Origin: an uncultured Verrucomicrobiae bacterium
Lineage (GTDB): Bacteria; Verrucomicrobiota; Verrucomicrobiia; Limisphaerales; UBA1096
Length of the DNA stretch: 60,956 nucleotides
Direction of reading: 5' to 3'
Assembly: GCA_937770485.1 (NCBI GenBank)
Contig: CALJHX010000040.1
Coordinates: 1 to 60,956 of the forward strand
In this document: positions 27,042 to 35,467 of the stretch, one piece after another
Numbering within the stretch: the first letter of the stretch is position 1
Layout: every line of letters begins with the position of its first letter
Translations under genes and position numbers: made by a program
The notes under the pieces: generated by a model
The model's input: only the letters and a program-made list of their open reading frames with translations
Databases searched by the model: none
Told to the model about the DNA's origin: nothing

Positions 27042-28398
27042 GCGCACAACCGACGCAAACCGAACAGCCGGCCACGGACTACTCATTCGACGAGTCAGAG
27101 TTTTGGAGGACGATTCCCGCATGGCAAGATGTCGATGCGGAGACCTTCGGCAACTTCCGTTGGCAACAGCAAAACTCCGTCACCTCCGTGCCGGGAATCC
27201 AGGGGGTGTTGCGGGACTTGGCCACGCCGTCGCTCATCGCCGACATCGAGGCGGGCCTGCTGAAGACGCCGATGAACGTGCGGCTCACGCCGTATGTGTT
27301 CTCCCGCATCAACTGGGAGGATGCCGCAGCCGACCCGGTTCGCCGCCAATTCCTGCCGCTTGGCTCGGAGTTCATCCCGGATCATCCGCACGCGATGGAT
27401 GACTCGCTCGATGAGGAAGGCCACAAGGCAACGCCGTTCCTGACCCATCGGTATCCCGACAAGGCGCTGTTCCTGCCGATCACGCTTTGCCCTGTGTACT
27501 GCTCTTTCTGCACGCGCAGCCGGGTGGTCGGCGGCAGCACAGCGGTGAAGAGTAAGTCCACCTACGGCGCCAAGTCGGGCGAGTGGGACGCCACCTTCGA
27601 GTACATCCGCAACAGTCCGCAACTTGAGGACGTTGTCATCTCCGGCGGCGATGCCCTGTTGCTGCGGCCGGACCAAATCCGGCAGATCGGCACCACACTG
27701 CTGGAGATCCCGACCGTGCGCCGGATACGTTTTGCGACCAAGGGCGTGGCGATAATGCCAATGAAATTCACTAGTGACACCGAGTGGATGGATGCCCTGA
27801 GCGGGAGTTTGCCGGCTTGGCCAAGCTCGGATGAAAGAGGTCGCGCTGCACACGCACTTTAACACCGAGCAAGAGATCACCGCGTGGACGGCCAACGCAA
27901 TGAAGGCCCTCTCGGCAAGCGGTGTGCGGGTGCGCAATCAGTCCGTGCTGATCAACGGCGTGAACAACTCATTCGGCTGTCTGCGTCGCACAACCAAGAA
28001 AGCTCTCAAGCCTGCTGATCCAGCCGTACTACCTCTACCTGCACGACATGGTGCCGGGCTGCGAACACCTACGCACAACCGTACGCGTGGCTGAAACACT
28101 GTCGCGCCGACTGCAGGGCGCCACCGCCGGATTCAACACGCCGCGCGTGGTTTGCGACGCACCTGGCGGCGGTGGCAAGCGGGAGATTTCCAGCTACACG
28201 CTGTACGACGAGGAGAGCGGCGTCTCGGCTTGGACGTCGCCCACGGCCAAGCCGGGTGAGATGTTCTTCTACTACGATCCGATTCAACGCCTGCCAAGCG
28301 GGGGTAGTGGGTTGTGGTTGAACAAGGCGGAAATCACCAAGCGCCTGGTCAAGTTCAAGGCCGAGGCTACGGCGAAGGCAGAAGCGACTCGGGTTTGA
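27038..28398 (+). pseudogene. lysine 2,3-aminomutase-like radical SAM gene with two frameshifts
   Basis: Three successive frames together encode one KamA/AblA-like radical SAM protein of about 450 residues. The first part, from ATG 27038, includes the cluster motif CX3CX2C (CPVYCSFCTRSRVVGG). The frame changes by one base near 27800; the second part runs KEVALHTHFNTEQEIT to LINGVNNSFG. It changes again by one base near 28010, and the third part continues from LLIQPYYLYLHDMVPGCEH to the stop at 28398. Each break is explained by one extra base. Intact relatives isomerise lysine, glutamate or an EF-P lysine; which of these applied here cannot be told. The start overlaps moaC by 4 bases. A palindrome copy lies at 27816, close to the first break. 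Confidence 0.85.
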
Positions 28399-28399
28399 T

Positions 28400-29737
28400 T
28401 CACTTGGCCAAGCGCCTAGCCAAATTTTTGATGGTAGGCAGCTTGGCTAAATCTTTTTCTTCAAGGTGCATATACAAGGCACGGTTCCAGAGATGAGGGA
28501 GGAACAGGTGTATCGTCCCGTCGTCGATCACAGCATCCATGTAGGATGAGTTGTGGTTGAACCAACCGTTCTTCGCAGGATTCGGCTGGGTCGCATTGGT
28601 GAAGAGAAACTGTGGTTCACTCCAACTCCGCCCACCGTCCCCGGAAAGGGAAACCCAGATTTCCGCCCGGTCGCGCATGCCGTCCATCTTACCAGTCAAT
28701 CCAGTATACTGCGTGTTGATGTGCCGATTGTGATGGAAGGAAATCAGCGTCTTGCCGTCACTCAAATGGAAGACCATCGGCGGGGCATCCGGGTGAACGA
28801 GCAGTGACGGCTCGGGATCGGTCCAGGTTTTACCGTCGTCCATGCTGCGGGCCTCCCAGATGCGCCCGGTCGGGGTACGTGCCATGAAATAGACCTCTCC
28901 ATTTCCAAGATGGATCGGACGACCTTCATCCATGCGACTGTACTTTGGGGAAAACCAGCCATTGGGGCGTTTGCCCGGAAGGAGCATCCATGTTTTGCCC
29001 TTGTCCTCGCTTCGTAAAACATACTGGCGGGTGATCAACGGTCGCTTGGACCAGTCGGCGGCGTGAGAACCTAGGATCCAGGCTCCGGTACTGGTCTCAC
29101 ACATGCGCGTGACCGACATGCCGAGAAACCCGGGGTCATTCTTGGGCTTGATCAGCGTTGTATCGCTCCAGGTATGCCCATCATCGTCCGACCAACGGAA
29201 ACCGATTGGTGTGTTCTCATGCCGACCCTTTTCACGGCTATATTTGCTCGGGATTGGTTGCGTACCGAAAGCATAGATTCGTTCACTGGCGCGCGGGATT
29301 AGCGGAATAAAACCGTGCTGACTATAATCGATGTCAATCGCGACTGAAGGGCCTTCCCACGTTTTTCCGTTGTTGCTCGAGCGATAGGCTATCATGTCAT
29401 TCACCTTACCGCTGCCGGCAGCGTAGTGGTTACCCTCCGGAAACATCAGCAGTAGATCTCCCTTCGGGGTCCGCACACCGCGTGTCTCAAAGAGACCACG
29501 AAGCCCCTTCTTCGCCGTGTGTAAAATTTTGCCTTTGAGGACGCGATGGCGCAACAGACCAAGTTGCTTGTCGGCAACCAAGCCACGAGGCGGTTCGGCG
29601 AGTCTGACCTTCAGTGGAGTTTTCACCCCAATCAAAAGTTCGTCGACAAGCTGGCTCTCGGCCTTGATTTGATGTGACCCACACAAAAACCCGGCTAAAG
29701 ATAAACTAACAAAGAAAAAAGGATAAAACGGTTTCAT
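28400..29737 (-). CDS. secreted sialidase-like (BNR/Asp-box) protein
   Basis: About 445 residues with an N-terminal signal (FYPFFFVSLSLAGFLCG). Five Asp-box repeats of the SxDxGxTW type can be seen: SNNGKTW, SDDDGHTW, SEDKGKTW, SMDDGKTW and SGDGGRSW. These place it in the six-bladed beta-propeller exo-alpha-sialidase superfamily. Verrucomicrobial members act on sialic acids or other acidic sugars, but the catalytic residues were not traced here. The last codons (NLARRLAK) come from a CTTGGCCAAG copy at 28403 and its degenerate neighbour, so the gene end appears to have been remodelled by the repeat. It is convergent with the aminomutase-like gene, 1 base away. Confidence 0.82.
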   Translation of the reverse strand: MKPFYPFFFVSLSLAGFLCGSHQIKAESQLVDELLIGVKTPLKVRLAEPPRGLVADKQLGLLRHRVLKGKILHTAKKGLRGLFETRGVRTPKGDLLLMFPEGNHYAAGSGKVNDMIAYRSSNNGKTWEGPSVAIDIDYSQHGFIPLIPRASERIYAFGTQPIPSKYSREKGRHENTPIGFRWSDDDGHTWSDTTLIKPKNDPGFLGMSVTRMCETSTGAWILGSHAADWSKRPLITRQYVLRSEDKGKTWMLLPGKRPNGWFSPKYSRMDEGRPIHLGNGEVYFMARTPTGRIWEARSMDDGKTWTDPEPSLLVHPDAPPMVFHLSDGKTLISFHHNRHINTQYTGLTGKMDGMRDRAEIWVSLSGDGGRSWSEPQFLFTNATQPNPAKNGWFNHNSSYMDAVIDDGTIHLFLPHLWNRALYMHLEEKDLAKLPTIKNLARRLAK

Positions 29738-29925
29738 TGCGCAAAGACTTTCAGTTCTATCATCTCGTATTTCAAGTGGATTAAATCACTATTCGCGCTT
29801 GCCCAATCGGAATTCTGTGAATTACTTGGCTTTTCTTCAGTGTCCCGATCGGGGAAAATAGCTGGAATGTGAGCCCCTACCTGCTCTTCCTATCAAAAAT
29901 AACAGTAATAAAGTGCTTGAATAAA

Positions 29926-29945
29926 TATACTTTGTGTCACAAAGT
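29926..29945 (+). promoter_or_regulatory. operator 1 of the winged-helix regulator, overlapping a -10 box
   Basis: A perfect inverted repeat ACTTTGTG-T-CACAAAGT (29929-29945) overlaps a good -10 box TATACT (29926-29931). It ends 6 bases before the GTG of the membrane protein gene. A second CTTTG-N5-CAAAG site lies at 30914. The pair suggests control by the winged-helix protein encoded between them. A -35 box is not clear. Confidence 0.65.
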
Positions 29946-29951
29946 TAATCC

Positions 29952-30578
29952 GTGAACGCTAACTGGGCTGAGGAAAACCTCAAAACAATTCGGAATCTGA
30001 TGGAGCATGCCGGTCTCTATCGTCGTGCGATGGCACCCGTCGCCATCATCGTTGGTATACTTGGCCTGGCTGCCGCTGTGTTTGCTCAAGTCGTTGGCTG
30101 GACTGAGGCCAATCGTTTTGCCTCATATTGGATGGGAGTCGGCGTGATTTCTATGCTATCAGCATTGTTGCTGATTCGAAGTCAGGCACTCAAGGGAGGC
30201 GAAATATTTTGGTCACCGCCAACTCGAAGAGTAGCTCAGGCCATGGCTCCAATGTTGGCTGTTGGGTTGGGACTGGGGCTTCTGGAGCTATTGCATGCTC
30301 CAATGGATCGGGATGGCATTCGCCTTGCGGCAATATGGATGATTCTGTACGGGGGCGCATTACATTCAGCTGGATTTTTTATGCAACGCGGACTGAGGCT
30401 GTTGGGCTGGATTTTTGTCATTATTGGTATTATTTGCCTTTTTATTTCAGAGTTTGGTGAAACCTCCTGGCTTGCCGACAATCAAGCTCATTGGGTAATG
30501 GGCTGGGCTTTCGGAGGCAACAATTTGGCATACGGCTTGTATTTGAAACTGACTGCGGAACCCTTGAAGACCAAGTGA
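29952..30578 (+). CDS. multi-span membrane protein paired with a winged-helix regulator
   Basis: About 208 residues from the GTG at 29952. After a short amphipathic start with charged residues, about six hydrophobic spans follow (for example VAIIVGILGLAAAVFAQVVG near residue 30 and GWIFVIIGIICLFI near residue 160). No catalytic motif or known family is evident. The stop codon overlaps the GTG of the regulator gene (GTGA), a layout common for small HTH/membrane-protein pairs that sense a membrane or small-molecule signal. AT-richer than the flanking genes. Confidence 0.7.
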   Translation: MNANWAEENLKTIRNLMEHAGLYRRAMAPVAIIVGILGLAAAVFAQVVGWTEANRFASYWMGVGVISMLSALLLIRSQALKGGEIFWSPPTRRVAQAMAPMLAVGLGLGLLELLHAPMDRDGIRLAAIWMILYGGALHSAGFFMQRGLRLLGWIFVIIGIICLFISEFGETSWLADNQAHWVMGWAFGGNNLAYGLYLKLTAEPLKTK

Positions 30579-30886
30579 ATCCGGATTCGTTTCAGCAACT
30601 GGACAAGGTAATCCATGAAAAAAGTCGCATGGCAATCATGTCGATGCTTGCGGGGGCGCCCGAGTTGTCATTCACGGAATTGCGGAATTCGCTGAAGATG
30701 ACTGATGGCAACCTGACCACGCATATTCGGACACTTCAAAAATCCGGATATGTAACGGTTTCAAAAAGCTTCCGTGAGAATCGCCCCCTGACAACTTGCT
30801 CGCTCACGGCAAGTGGAATAAGGGCTTTCAGTCGTTATATCAGTCTGCTTGAAGGAATCGTAAAGCAGGCACAACAATCAAAATGA
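30575..30886 (+). CDS. winged-helix transcriptional regulator
   Basis: A 103-residue protein of the MarR/ArsR-like winged-helix class. The HTH is at about residues 30-65 (LSFTELRNSLKMTDGNLTTH then IRTLQKSGYVTVSKSF), and the wing contains RPLTTCSLTASG. No cysteine pair suggests metal sensing. It starts inside the end of the membrane protein gene and its stop overlaps the first ATG of ispH, so the three genes form one translation-coupled unit. The two CTTTG-N5-CAAAG sites, before the first gene and inside the start of ispH, are likely its targets. Confidence 0.8.
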   Translation: MNPDSFQQLDKVIHEKSRMAIMSMLAGAPELSFTELRNSLKMTDGNLTTHIRTLQKSGYVTVSKSFRENRPLTTCSLTASGIRAFSRYISLLEGIVKQAQQSK

Positions 30887-31791
30887 ACAAAACAGAACTA
30901 ATGAACCCACTAACTTTGCATCACAAAGCGAATATCACCGTTCGACGAGCGGAGCATCTGGGAATGTGCTTTGGGGTTCGCGATGCCGTAAACTTTGCCC
31001 AAAGCAAAGTTGCAGAACATCCCATCACCGTAATGGGCGAACTCGTTCACAACACCTTGGTGCTTGATGACCTGAAAAAGCGAGGTGTACATTTTAAAAA
31101 CGAACCAGAGCAAGTGGAAACAAAATCAGCGATGATTACTGCTCATGGCGCTTCAAACCGGACTCGTAACCGGGCAAAAGCGGCGGGGCTTCAGATTAGT
31201 GATGCCACCTGCCCTCTCGTTAATTATGCCCATAAGCAGATTCAAGAACTCACGGCAATTGGATATCACCCCATTATTGTCGGCCGTCATGGGCATGTCG
31301 AAGTGCGTGGGCTCACTGAAGATTTGGTAGAATGTGATGTTGTCTTGTGCGAAGAGGAAATCAATGTCCTCACACCTAAGCCACGTTTTGGCGTAGTGGC
31401 GCAGACCACTCAGCCCATTGCACGAGTACGTGCTCTTGTTGAACATTTAAAATCATGCTTCCCGAACTCTGAGGTCCGTTTTGTCGATACGGTGTGTCAA
31501 CCCACAAAGCAAAGGCAGATCGCCGCTGAAAAACTGGCAAAGAAATCGGACGTGGTCTTGGTTGTTGGAGGGGTTAATAGTAATAATACTCATGAGTTAA
31601 CGCGAACTTGTAGGCGGTTTTGCGAGAGAGTTCATCACGTACAGGGGCCGGATGAGATTCTAGCCGAATGGCTTTTCGATACGGATACGATTGGGATCAC
31701 AGCAGGCACATCCACTCCGGATCAACTCATAGATGCAGTGGAAAACAGAGTGTATTCTATTTCGAGCTTGAACATTCGTAAGGTAAGCTAA
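30883..31791 (+). CDS. ispH: 4-hydroxy-3-methylbut-2-enyl diphosphate reductase IspH
   Basis: IspH makes IPP and DMAPP in the last step of the MEP isoprenoid pathway with a [4Fe-4S] cluster. The 302-residue protein has the three conserved Cys contexts: HLGMCFGVRDAV (about residue 29), ISDATCPLVNYAHK, and VDTVCQPTKQRQIA. The substrate loop VVGGVNSNNTHEL and GITAGTSTPDQLI are also present. The start could be 30883 or the ATG at 30901. It is unusual for ispH to be third in an operon with a membrane protein and a winged-helix regulator. Its base composition is AT-richer than the rest of the window, so it may be an acquired or second copy. Confidence 0.92.
   Translation: MNKTELMNPLTLHHKANITVRRAEHLGMCFGVRDAVNFAQSKVAEHPITVMGELVHNTLVLDDLKKRGVHFKNEPEQVETKSAMITAHGASNRTRNRAKAAGLQISDATCPLVNYAHKQIQELTAIGYHPIIVGRHGHVEVRGLTEDLVECDVVLCEEEINVLTPKPRFGVVAQTTQPIARVRALVEHLKSCFPNSEVRFVDTVCQPTKQRQIAAEKLAKKSDVVLVVGGVNSNNTHELTRTCRRFCERVHHVQGPDEILAEWLFDTDTIGITAGTSTPDQLIDAVENRVYSISSLNIRKVS
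30914..30928. promoter_or_regulatory. operator 2, inside the start of ispH
   Basis: CTTTG-CATCA-CAAAG matches operator 1 (CTTTG-TGTCA-CAAAG) at 13 of 15 bases with the same arm spacing. It lies within codons 11-16 of ispH, counted from 30883, or just after the alternative ATG at 30901. It is the only other copy noticed in this region. Confidence 0.55.
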
Positions 31792-31815
31792 GTCCATAAT
31801 GACTTCTTCAGGAGC

Positions 31816-32523
31816 ATGAATCCTTTCGCGAACCCTCTTAAGAACGCTGCCGCCCTTTGCCGAGGGGAAAAGCAGTTGCTTACCGCCTGGATTGAAGGGA
31901 GTCATCGTGGATCCATCCCGTTTTGCATCGCTCTTATCACGTTGGGTTGTTGCTCCTATGGATTCACCATAGGCCTCCGGCATGGTTCGGAAATGGCATT
32001 CTATGTGGCCCTCAAATTGCCCTTTATTATATTCCTGACATTATTTCTTAACGGCATGCTCAATGGGATGCTCAGCCTGGCCCTCGGCAGTGGAATCGGG
32101 TTTCGAAAAAGTCTCCAATTTCTTCTCACGGGATTTGCCATTATGAGCATCATTCTGGGAGCACTCAGTCCGATTAGTTTCTTTGCCACTCTCAACATGC
32201 CCGAGCCGGGAGCTCTTGGCGATGCAACATGGCATGGCGCCAACCTCCTGCTACACACCTCCCTGATTGCCTATGCAGGCATCCTGGCTCATTCACGATT
32301 GCTCCACTACGTTCGTGATTTTGCGGACTCCCCTAGCGCCGGCACACATACTTTTCTGGCCTGGCTAACAGGCAATCTTTTTGTCGGCGCTCAAATTTCA
32401 TGGATTTTACGCCCTTTTTTTGTTTCGCCTGGACTGGAAGTGGAATTTCTCAGGGTCGATCCCTTTGACGGAAACTTCTATGAAGCGGTGTTCCGCGCCA
32501 TTCGCAACGTTACTAACTTTTGA
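31816..32523 (+). CDS. integral membrane protein (first of a related pair)
   Basis: A 235-residue protein with about six membrane spans. After a 45-residue cytoplasmic start it has CSYGFTIGLRHGSEMAFY, then KLPFIIFLTLFLNGMLNGML, FRKSLQFLLTGFAIMSIILG and ALSPISFF. The next gene product has matching elements in the same order, so the two are probably distant paralogues. The general layout resembles a family of uncharacterised membrane proteins often annotated as WH2-domain proteins in verrucomicrobia and planctomycetes; I cannot confirm that. Function unknown. Confidence 0.6.
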   Translation: MNPFANPLKNAAALCRGEKQLLTAWIEGSHRGSIPFCIALITLGCCSYGFTIGLRHGSEMAFYVALKLPFIIFLTLFLNGMLNGMLSLALGSGIGFRKSLQFLLTGFAIMSIILGALSPISFFATLNMPEPGALGDATWHGANLLLHTSLIAYAGILAHSRLLHYVRDFADSPSAGTHTFLAWLTGNLFVGAQISWILRPFFVSPGLEVEFLRVDPFDGNFYEAVFRAIRNVTNF

Positions 32524-32556
32524 ACCAACACTTAATACTGAGCTCCAAGTAATACT

Positions 32557-33303
32557 ATGGCTAAAGAAATACAATCAGATACATACACACCACCGCCAGT
32601 TCTATCCAACTCCCCGAAACACGATCTGAAAAAGGGCTACGAGCCCCTTGAAGGGGGTTGCACACTCCCCAACCTAATCAACAAACTCCTAAAGAAGCCT
32701 CTTTCTATTATTCATGAGCTGGAAATGAAAAAAAATGCCGGCAAGATCACATGCCTCCTTCTTTTGATTGCAACCGTGTCCTTTTCTGTTTTCGGGGTCA
32801 TAGTCGGCACATTTTCCTGGGACGATCAAATCTGGGGCGCCCCTCTCAAAATCGTTTGCGGATTACTGTTTAGTGGAGTCATTTGCCTACCCAGTCTCTA
32901 TATATTTACCTGTATGGGCGGTCTGGACGCCAAGTTTTCTACAGTGTCCGGCATGCTCTGCGCACTGATTGCGCTATCAGGACTTCTGCTGGTTGGGTTC
33001 GCTCCCGTGGTCTGGCTATTCAGTGTCTCAAGCACCTCAGCTACCTTTCTCGGGGTTCTGCTCATTGTACTCTGGTTGATTTGTGCCTGCTTCGGGCTAT
33101 CCCTTGTCTTCCGCTCCGGACATGCCCTAGGAATGACCAATACGGGCCACTTCGCCTTCTGGTGCCTGATCTTTTTGTTGGTCACTCTCCAAATGACGAC
33201 AACCCTTCGCCCCATCATCGGCAGCGAAGAAAAACTGGTCAACTTCGAGGAAAAGAAATTCTTTCTGAGCTACTGGTCCGAGCAAGTGATGCAGGAACGC
33301 TGA
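32557..33303 (+). CDS. integral membrane protein (second of a related pair)
   Basis: A 248-residue protein with a Pro- and Lys-rich cytoplasmic N-terminus of about 60 residues and about six spans. Spans include TCLLLLIATVSFSVFGVIVG, PLKIVCGLLFSGVICLPSLY and LLVGFAPVVWLF. The order (FGxxxG, lysine-containing span, LSxxFAPIxxF-like segment) parallels the preceding gene. It begins 33 bases after that gene, so the two may form a heteromeric membrane complex. No transport or enzymatic motif is seen. Confidence 0.6.
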   Translation: MAKEIQSDTYTPPPVLSNSPKHDLKKGYEPLEGGCTLPNLINKLLKKPLSIIHELEMKKNAGKITCLLLLIATVSFSVFGVIVGTFSWDDQIWGAPLKIVCGLLFSGVICLPSLYIFTCMGGLDAKFSTVSGMLCALIALSGLLLVGFAPVVWLFSVSSTSATFLGVLLIVLWLICACFGLSLVFRSGHALGMTNTGHFAFWCLIFLLVTLQMTTTLRPIIGSEEKLVNFEEKKFFLSYWSEQVMQER

Positions 33304-33352
33304 GGCTTGGGTTTTTACATATCCAATAACAGGAAAATTAAAACCAAGTAAA

Positions 33353-34225
33353 ATGAAAAATTCGATAGCCCCAACAATCGCAGTCCTGCTGTTGGTGGGG
33401 TGTAACGGTCAATTTGTTGATCGTTCTTTGGTAGACGCTTCGGAGAAAGGCGATTTCAACAAAATTCAGCAACTTTTGGATTCTGGAGTAGATCCAAACG
33501 TGGAAGATTATGCCAATCACACAGCCCTTTATTACGCAGCAGAAAAGGGTCATTTGAACATTGTGAAGCTCCTACTGGAAAAAGGTGCTAAAGTTGACCA
33601 CGAAAGCGGAGATTCAGCTCTTCTTTGCGCATGCCACTACGGACATGTAGATATCGTTAAACTGCTGATTCAGAATGGGGCAGATGTTAACGCAAAGCGA
33701 TCAATGGATGACAGCACTCCCCTTTCCTTTGCAGTTCACAGAAACCACAAGGAAATCGTCGAACTACTCTTGGAAAAGGGAGCCGATGCGAACGTCGCAA
33801 ACCAGCACGGCGAAACAGCTTTAGATCGGTCAAAGCCGGAAACCGTAGCGATACTCCGCAAGCATGGTGGCAAAACCGGTGAAGACTTGGGGGCGAAACC
33901 TTGGAACTGGAAGGAGATGGAAACAGTCGCAAGGGAACTTCTTGGCACCTACGAGTGGAAGCATGGAAATGAGCAATTGGGCTTAAAGACAGGTCAAATG
34001 ATTTTACTCAAAGATGGAGTGGCCCAGCACAAGGTGGGCGATACCCAGTTTCCTGAAGAGAAATGGACACTTAAATACCAGTACGAAGTTCATGTAACTA
34101 ATAGCAAGGGTGAGACGGATGTCTTTACCGTCATGGATGACAAGCAAAGCCTCTTGAAGGTCGGCCGCATAGTTGACAATCACAGAAAAGCCCTCATCCG
34201 CCAAACCTTCCGAAAGCTCAAATAG
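33353..34225 (+). CDS. ankyrin-repeat lipoprotein
   Basis: A 290-residue protein with a lipoprotein signal (IAVLLLVGC, Cys at about residue 17). Four or five ankyrin repeats follow at about residues 25-175, with clear units such as TALYYAAEKGHLNIVKLLLE and LCACHYGHVDIVKLLIQNGA. The last 110 residues are a different, unrecognised domain. Ankyrin arrays bind proteins, so this may hold a partner at the outer membrane or periplasm. It heads a run of four small lipoprotein genes on the same strand, AT-rich compared with the rest of the window. Confidence 0.85.
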   Translation: MKNSIAPTIAVLLLVGCNGQFVDRSLVDASEKGDFNKIQQLLDSGVDPNVEDYANHTALYYAAEKGHLNIVKLLLEKGAKVDHESGDSALLCACHYGHVDIVKLLIQNGADVNAKRSMDDSTPLSFAVHRNHKEIVELLLEKGADANVANQHGETALDRSKPETVAILRKHGGKTGEDLGAKPWNWKEMETVARELLGTYEWKHGNEQLGLKTGQMILLKDGVAQHKVGDTQFPEEKWTLKYQYEVHVTNSKGETDVFTVMDDKQSLLKVGRIVDNHRKALIRQTFRKLK

Positions 34226-34247
34226 TAGAATTGAGAGCTGAAGAGAA

Positions 34248-34577
34248 ATGAAACACATACTAATCACAACAATCGTAGCCGCTCTTTTGGTGGGGTGTGC
34301 GAAGAATGATATCAAGCTGACCAACAAGGGCGCCAAGGATTGGCAAGAAATTGAAATCAAGGCTGGGGGGCAGCTTTTCGAGGTAAAAAAATTAAAGGGA
34401 AGATCAACTGAGACCTTACGGTTTAAATCGAAAGCCGAGGATGGAGGCCAAGTGAGCGGGAAGCTGGACGATCTGGCCCACAAGGTCGAGTTCGGCTACT
34501 TTACGCCAAATTTATCAACCCGACATGAGATCATTTTTGATGACAATGGCATGATAACCATTGTCGAAGTGCCGTGA
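34248..34577 (+). CDS. small lipoprotein
   Basis: A 109-residue protein with a lipobox (AALLVGC, Cys at about residue 17). The mature part looks like one beta-sandwich: IKLTNKGAKDWQEIEIKA, then alternating Lys and hydrophobic residues. The first conserved stretch resembles an 'N-terminal strand with Asn-x-Gly' found in some C-terminal Ig-like domains. No family is assigned. It starts 22 bases after the ankyrin gene, and its signal (ALLVGC) is close to that gene's (LLLVGC), suggesting a recent common origin of the leaders. Confidence 0.7.
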   Translation: MKHILITTIVAALLVGCAKNDIKLTNKGAKDWQEIEIKAGGQLFEVKKLKGRSTETLRFKSKAEDGGQVSGKLDDLAHKVEFGYFTPNLSTRHEIIFDDNGMITIVEVP

Positions 34578-34591
34578 CGAAAAGCTGAACA

Positions 34592-35042
34592 TTGAAACAA
34601 CTTCTACTTATCGTAGTTGCCTCTGCCCTGTTGGGGACTGGTTGCGAACTCAAGTTTGGAGATGATATTGAACTCATCGCGCCCAACGTAACATCCAATG
34701 AAATGGCCGAAGTAACTCAGCGCACAGGTATTCAGTTTCCGGTTGGGGCAACCGGCTTGGGCTACGTGTTTTTTGGCTCGGGGATTGATGATGCGCTGGC
34801 AATCAAGGTTTTGATACCGGAGGAAAAGAAATCGGATTTTCTGAAAAAACGATTTGTTCCAAAGTGGCGAAAAAAACAAACCTTCAGTTCAAATTGGAAG
34901 TAATCAATCCTGGTGGAACTTGAAGGAATTAAAGAATCGAGTGGATCGTACGAAAAGACTACCTAAAGGAAGATATATTGAGTGTTTCTTTGGAAAAGCA
35001 GAGGAAACCTGGGTCGCCTATATTTCTTGGATGTCCACCTAA
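34592..35042 (+). pseudogene. small lipoprotein gene, frameshifted in an A6 run
   Basis: A TTG start at 34592 opens a lipoprotein signal (ASALLGTGC) and about 85 residues of protein-like sequence up to VLIPEEKKSDFLKK. The frame then leads to a short unrelated tail and a stop at 34903. The +1 frame continues DLFQSGEKNKPSVQIGSNQ to KGRYIECFFGKAEETWVAY and stops at 35042. Removing one A from the run at 34844-34849 joins both parts into one protein of about 149 residues. A homopolymer error or recent mutation is the simplest cause. Confidence 0.65.
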
Positions 35043-35072
35043 GATGACGCTAAGGCAGGACTTAGAAAGAAA

Positions 35073-35405
35073 ATGAAAAAACTGCTCAAAACAACAATCA
35101 CAATCTCAATTCTGTGTTTAGTAGTTATGCTAACTTCATGCACCGAGACACCCAAACATGTTTCCGGTGCAAAATTCAAAAGTGAATATGAACTTGGCAA
35201 ACGTCAAACCATGCACCAATCCGAATACTTGGGTGAGAAAGATGGAAGATTCTATCTTCGCCGCAAATCGATGTCCTTACTAAACAAAAATATATGGAAT
35301 GAAGAGATTTTGTACGTAATAGCTGAGGATCTTGAATCAGCATTCCTCTACAAGCTCAGGAAGGAAGCTGAGACGGGTGAAGAGTTGAAATTTGACAGGC
35401 AGTAA
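35073..35405 (+). CDS. small lipoprotein
   Basis: A 110-residue protein with a lipobox (LVVMLTSC, Cys at about residue 23). The mature part is short and charged, with KSEYELGKRQTMHQSEYLG and SMSLLNKNIWNEEILYVIAE. No family recognised. It is the last of the four lipoprotein genes and ends 62 bases before the sulfatase start. Confidence 0.65.
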   Translation: MKKLLKTTITISILCLVVMLTSCTETPKHVSGAKFKSEYELGKRQTMHQSEYLGEKDGRFYLRRKSMSLLNKNIWNEEILYVIAEDLESAFLYKLRKEAETGEELKFDRQ

Positions 35406-35467
35406 TCCCCCATTTGAAAATCACCCTGCTACTTCAAATTATCTTCAAAAATTTCGCTTGGATTGGC

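Noticed and set aside
34840..34852. Programmed frameshift at the A6 run in the lipoprotein gene
   Set aside because: The zero-frame codons are CTG AAA AAA CGA and the shift needed is +1, not the -1 of known A-AAA-AAC slippery sites; the run is also short for transcript slippage.
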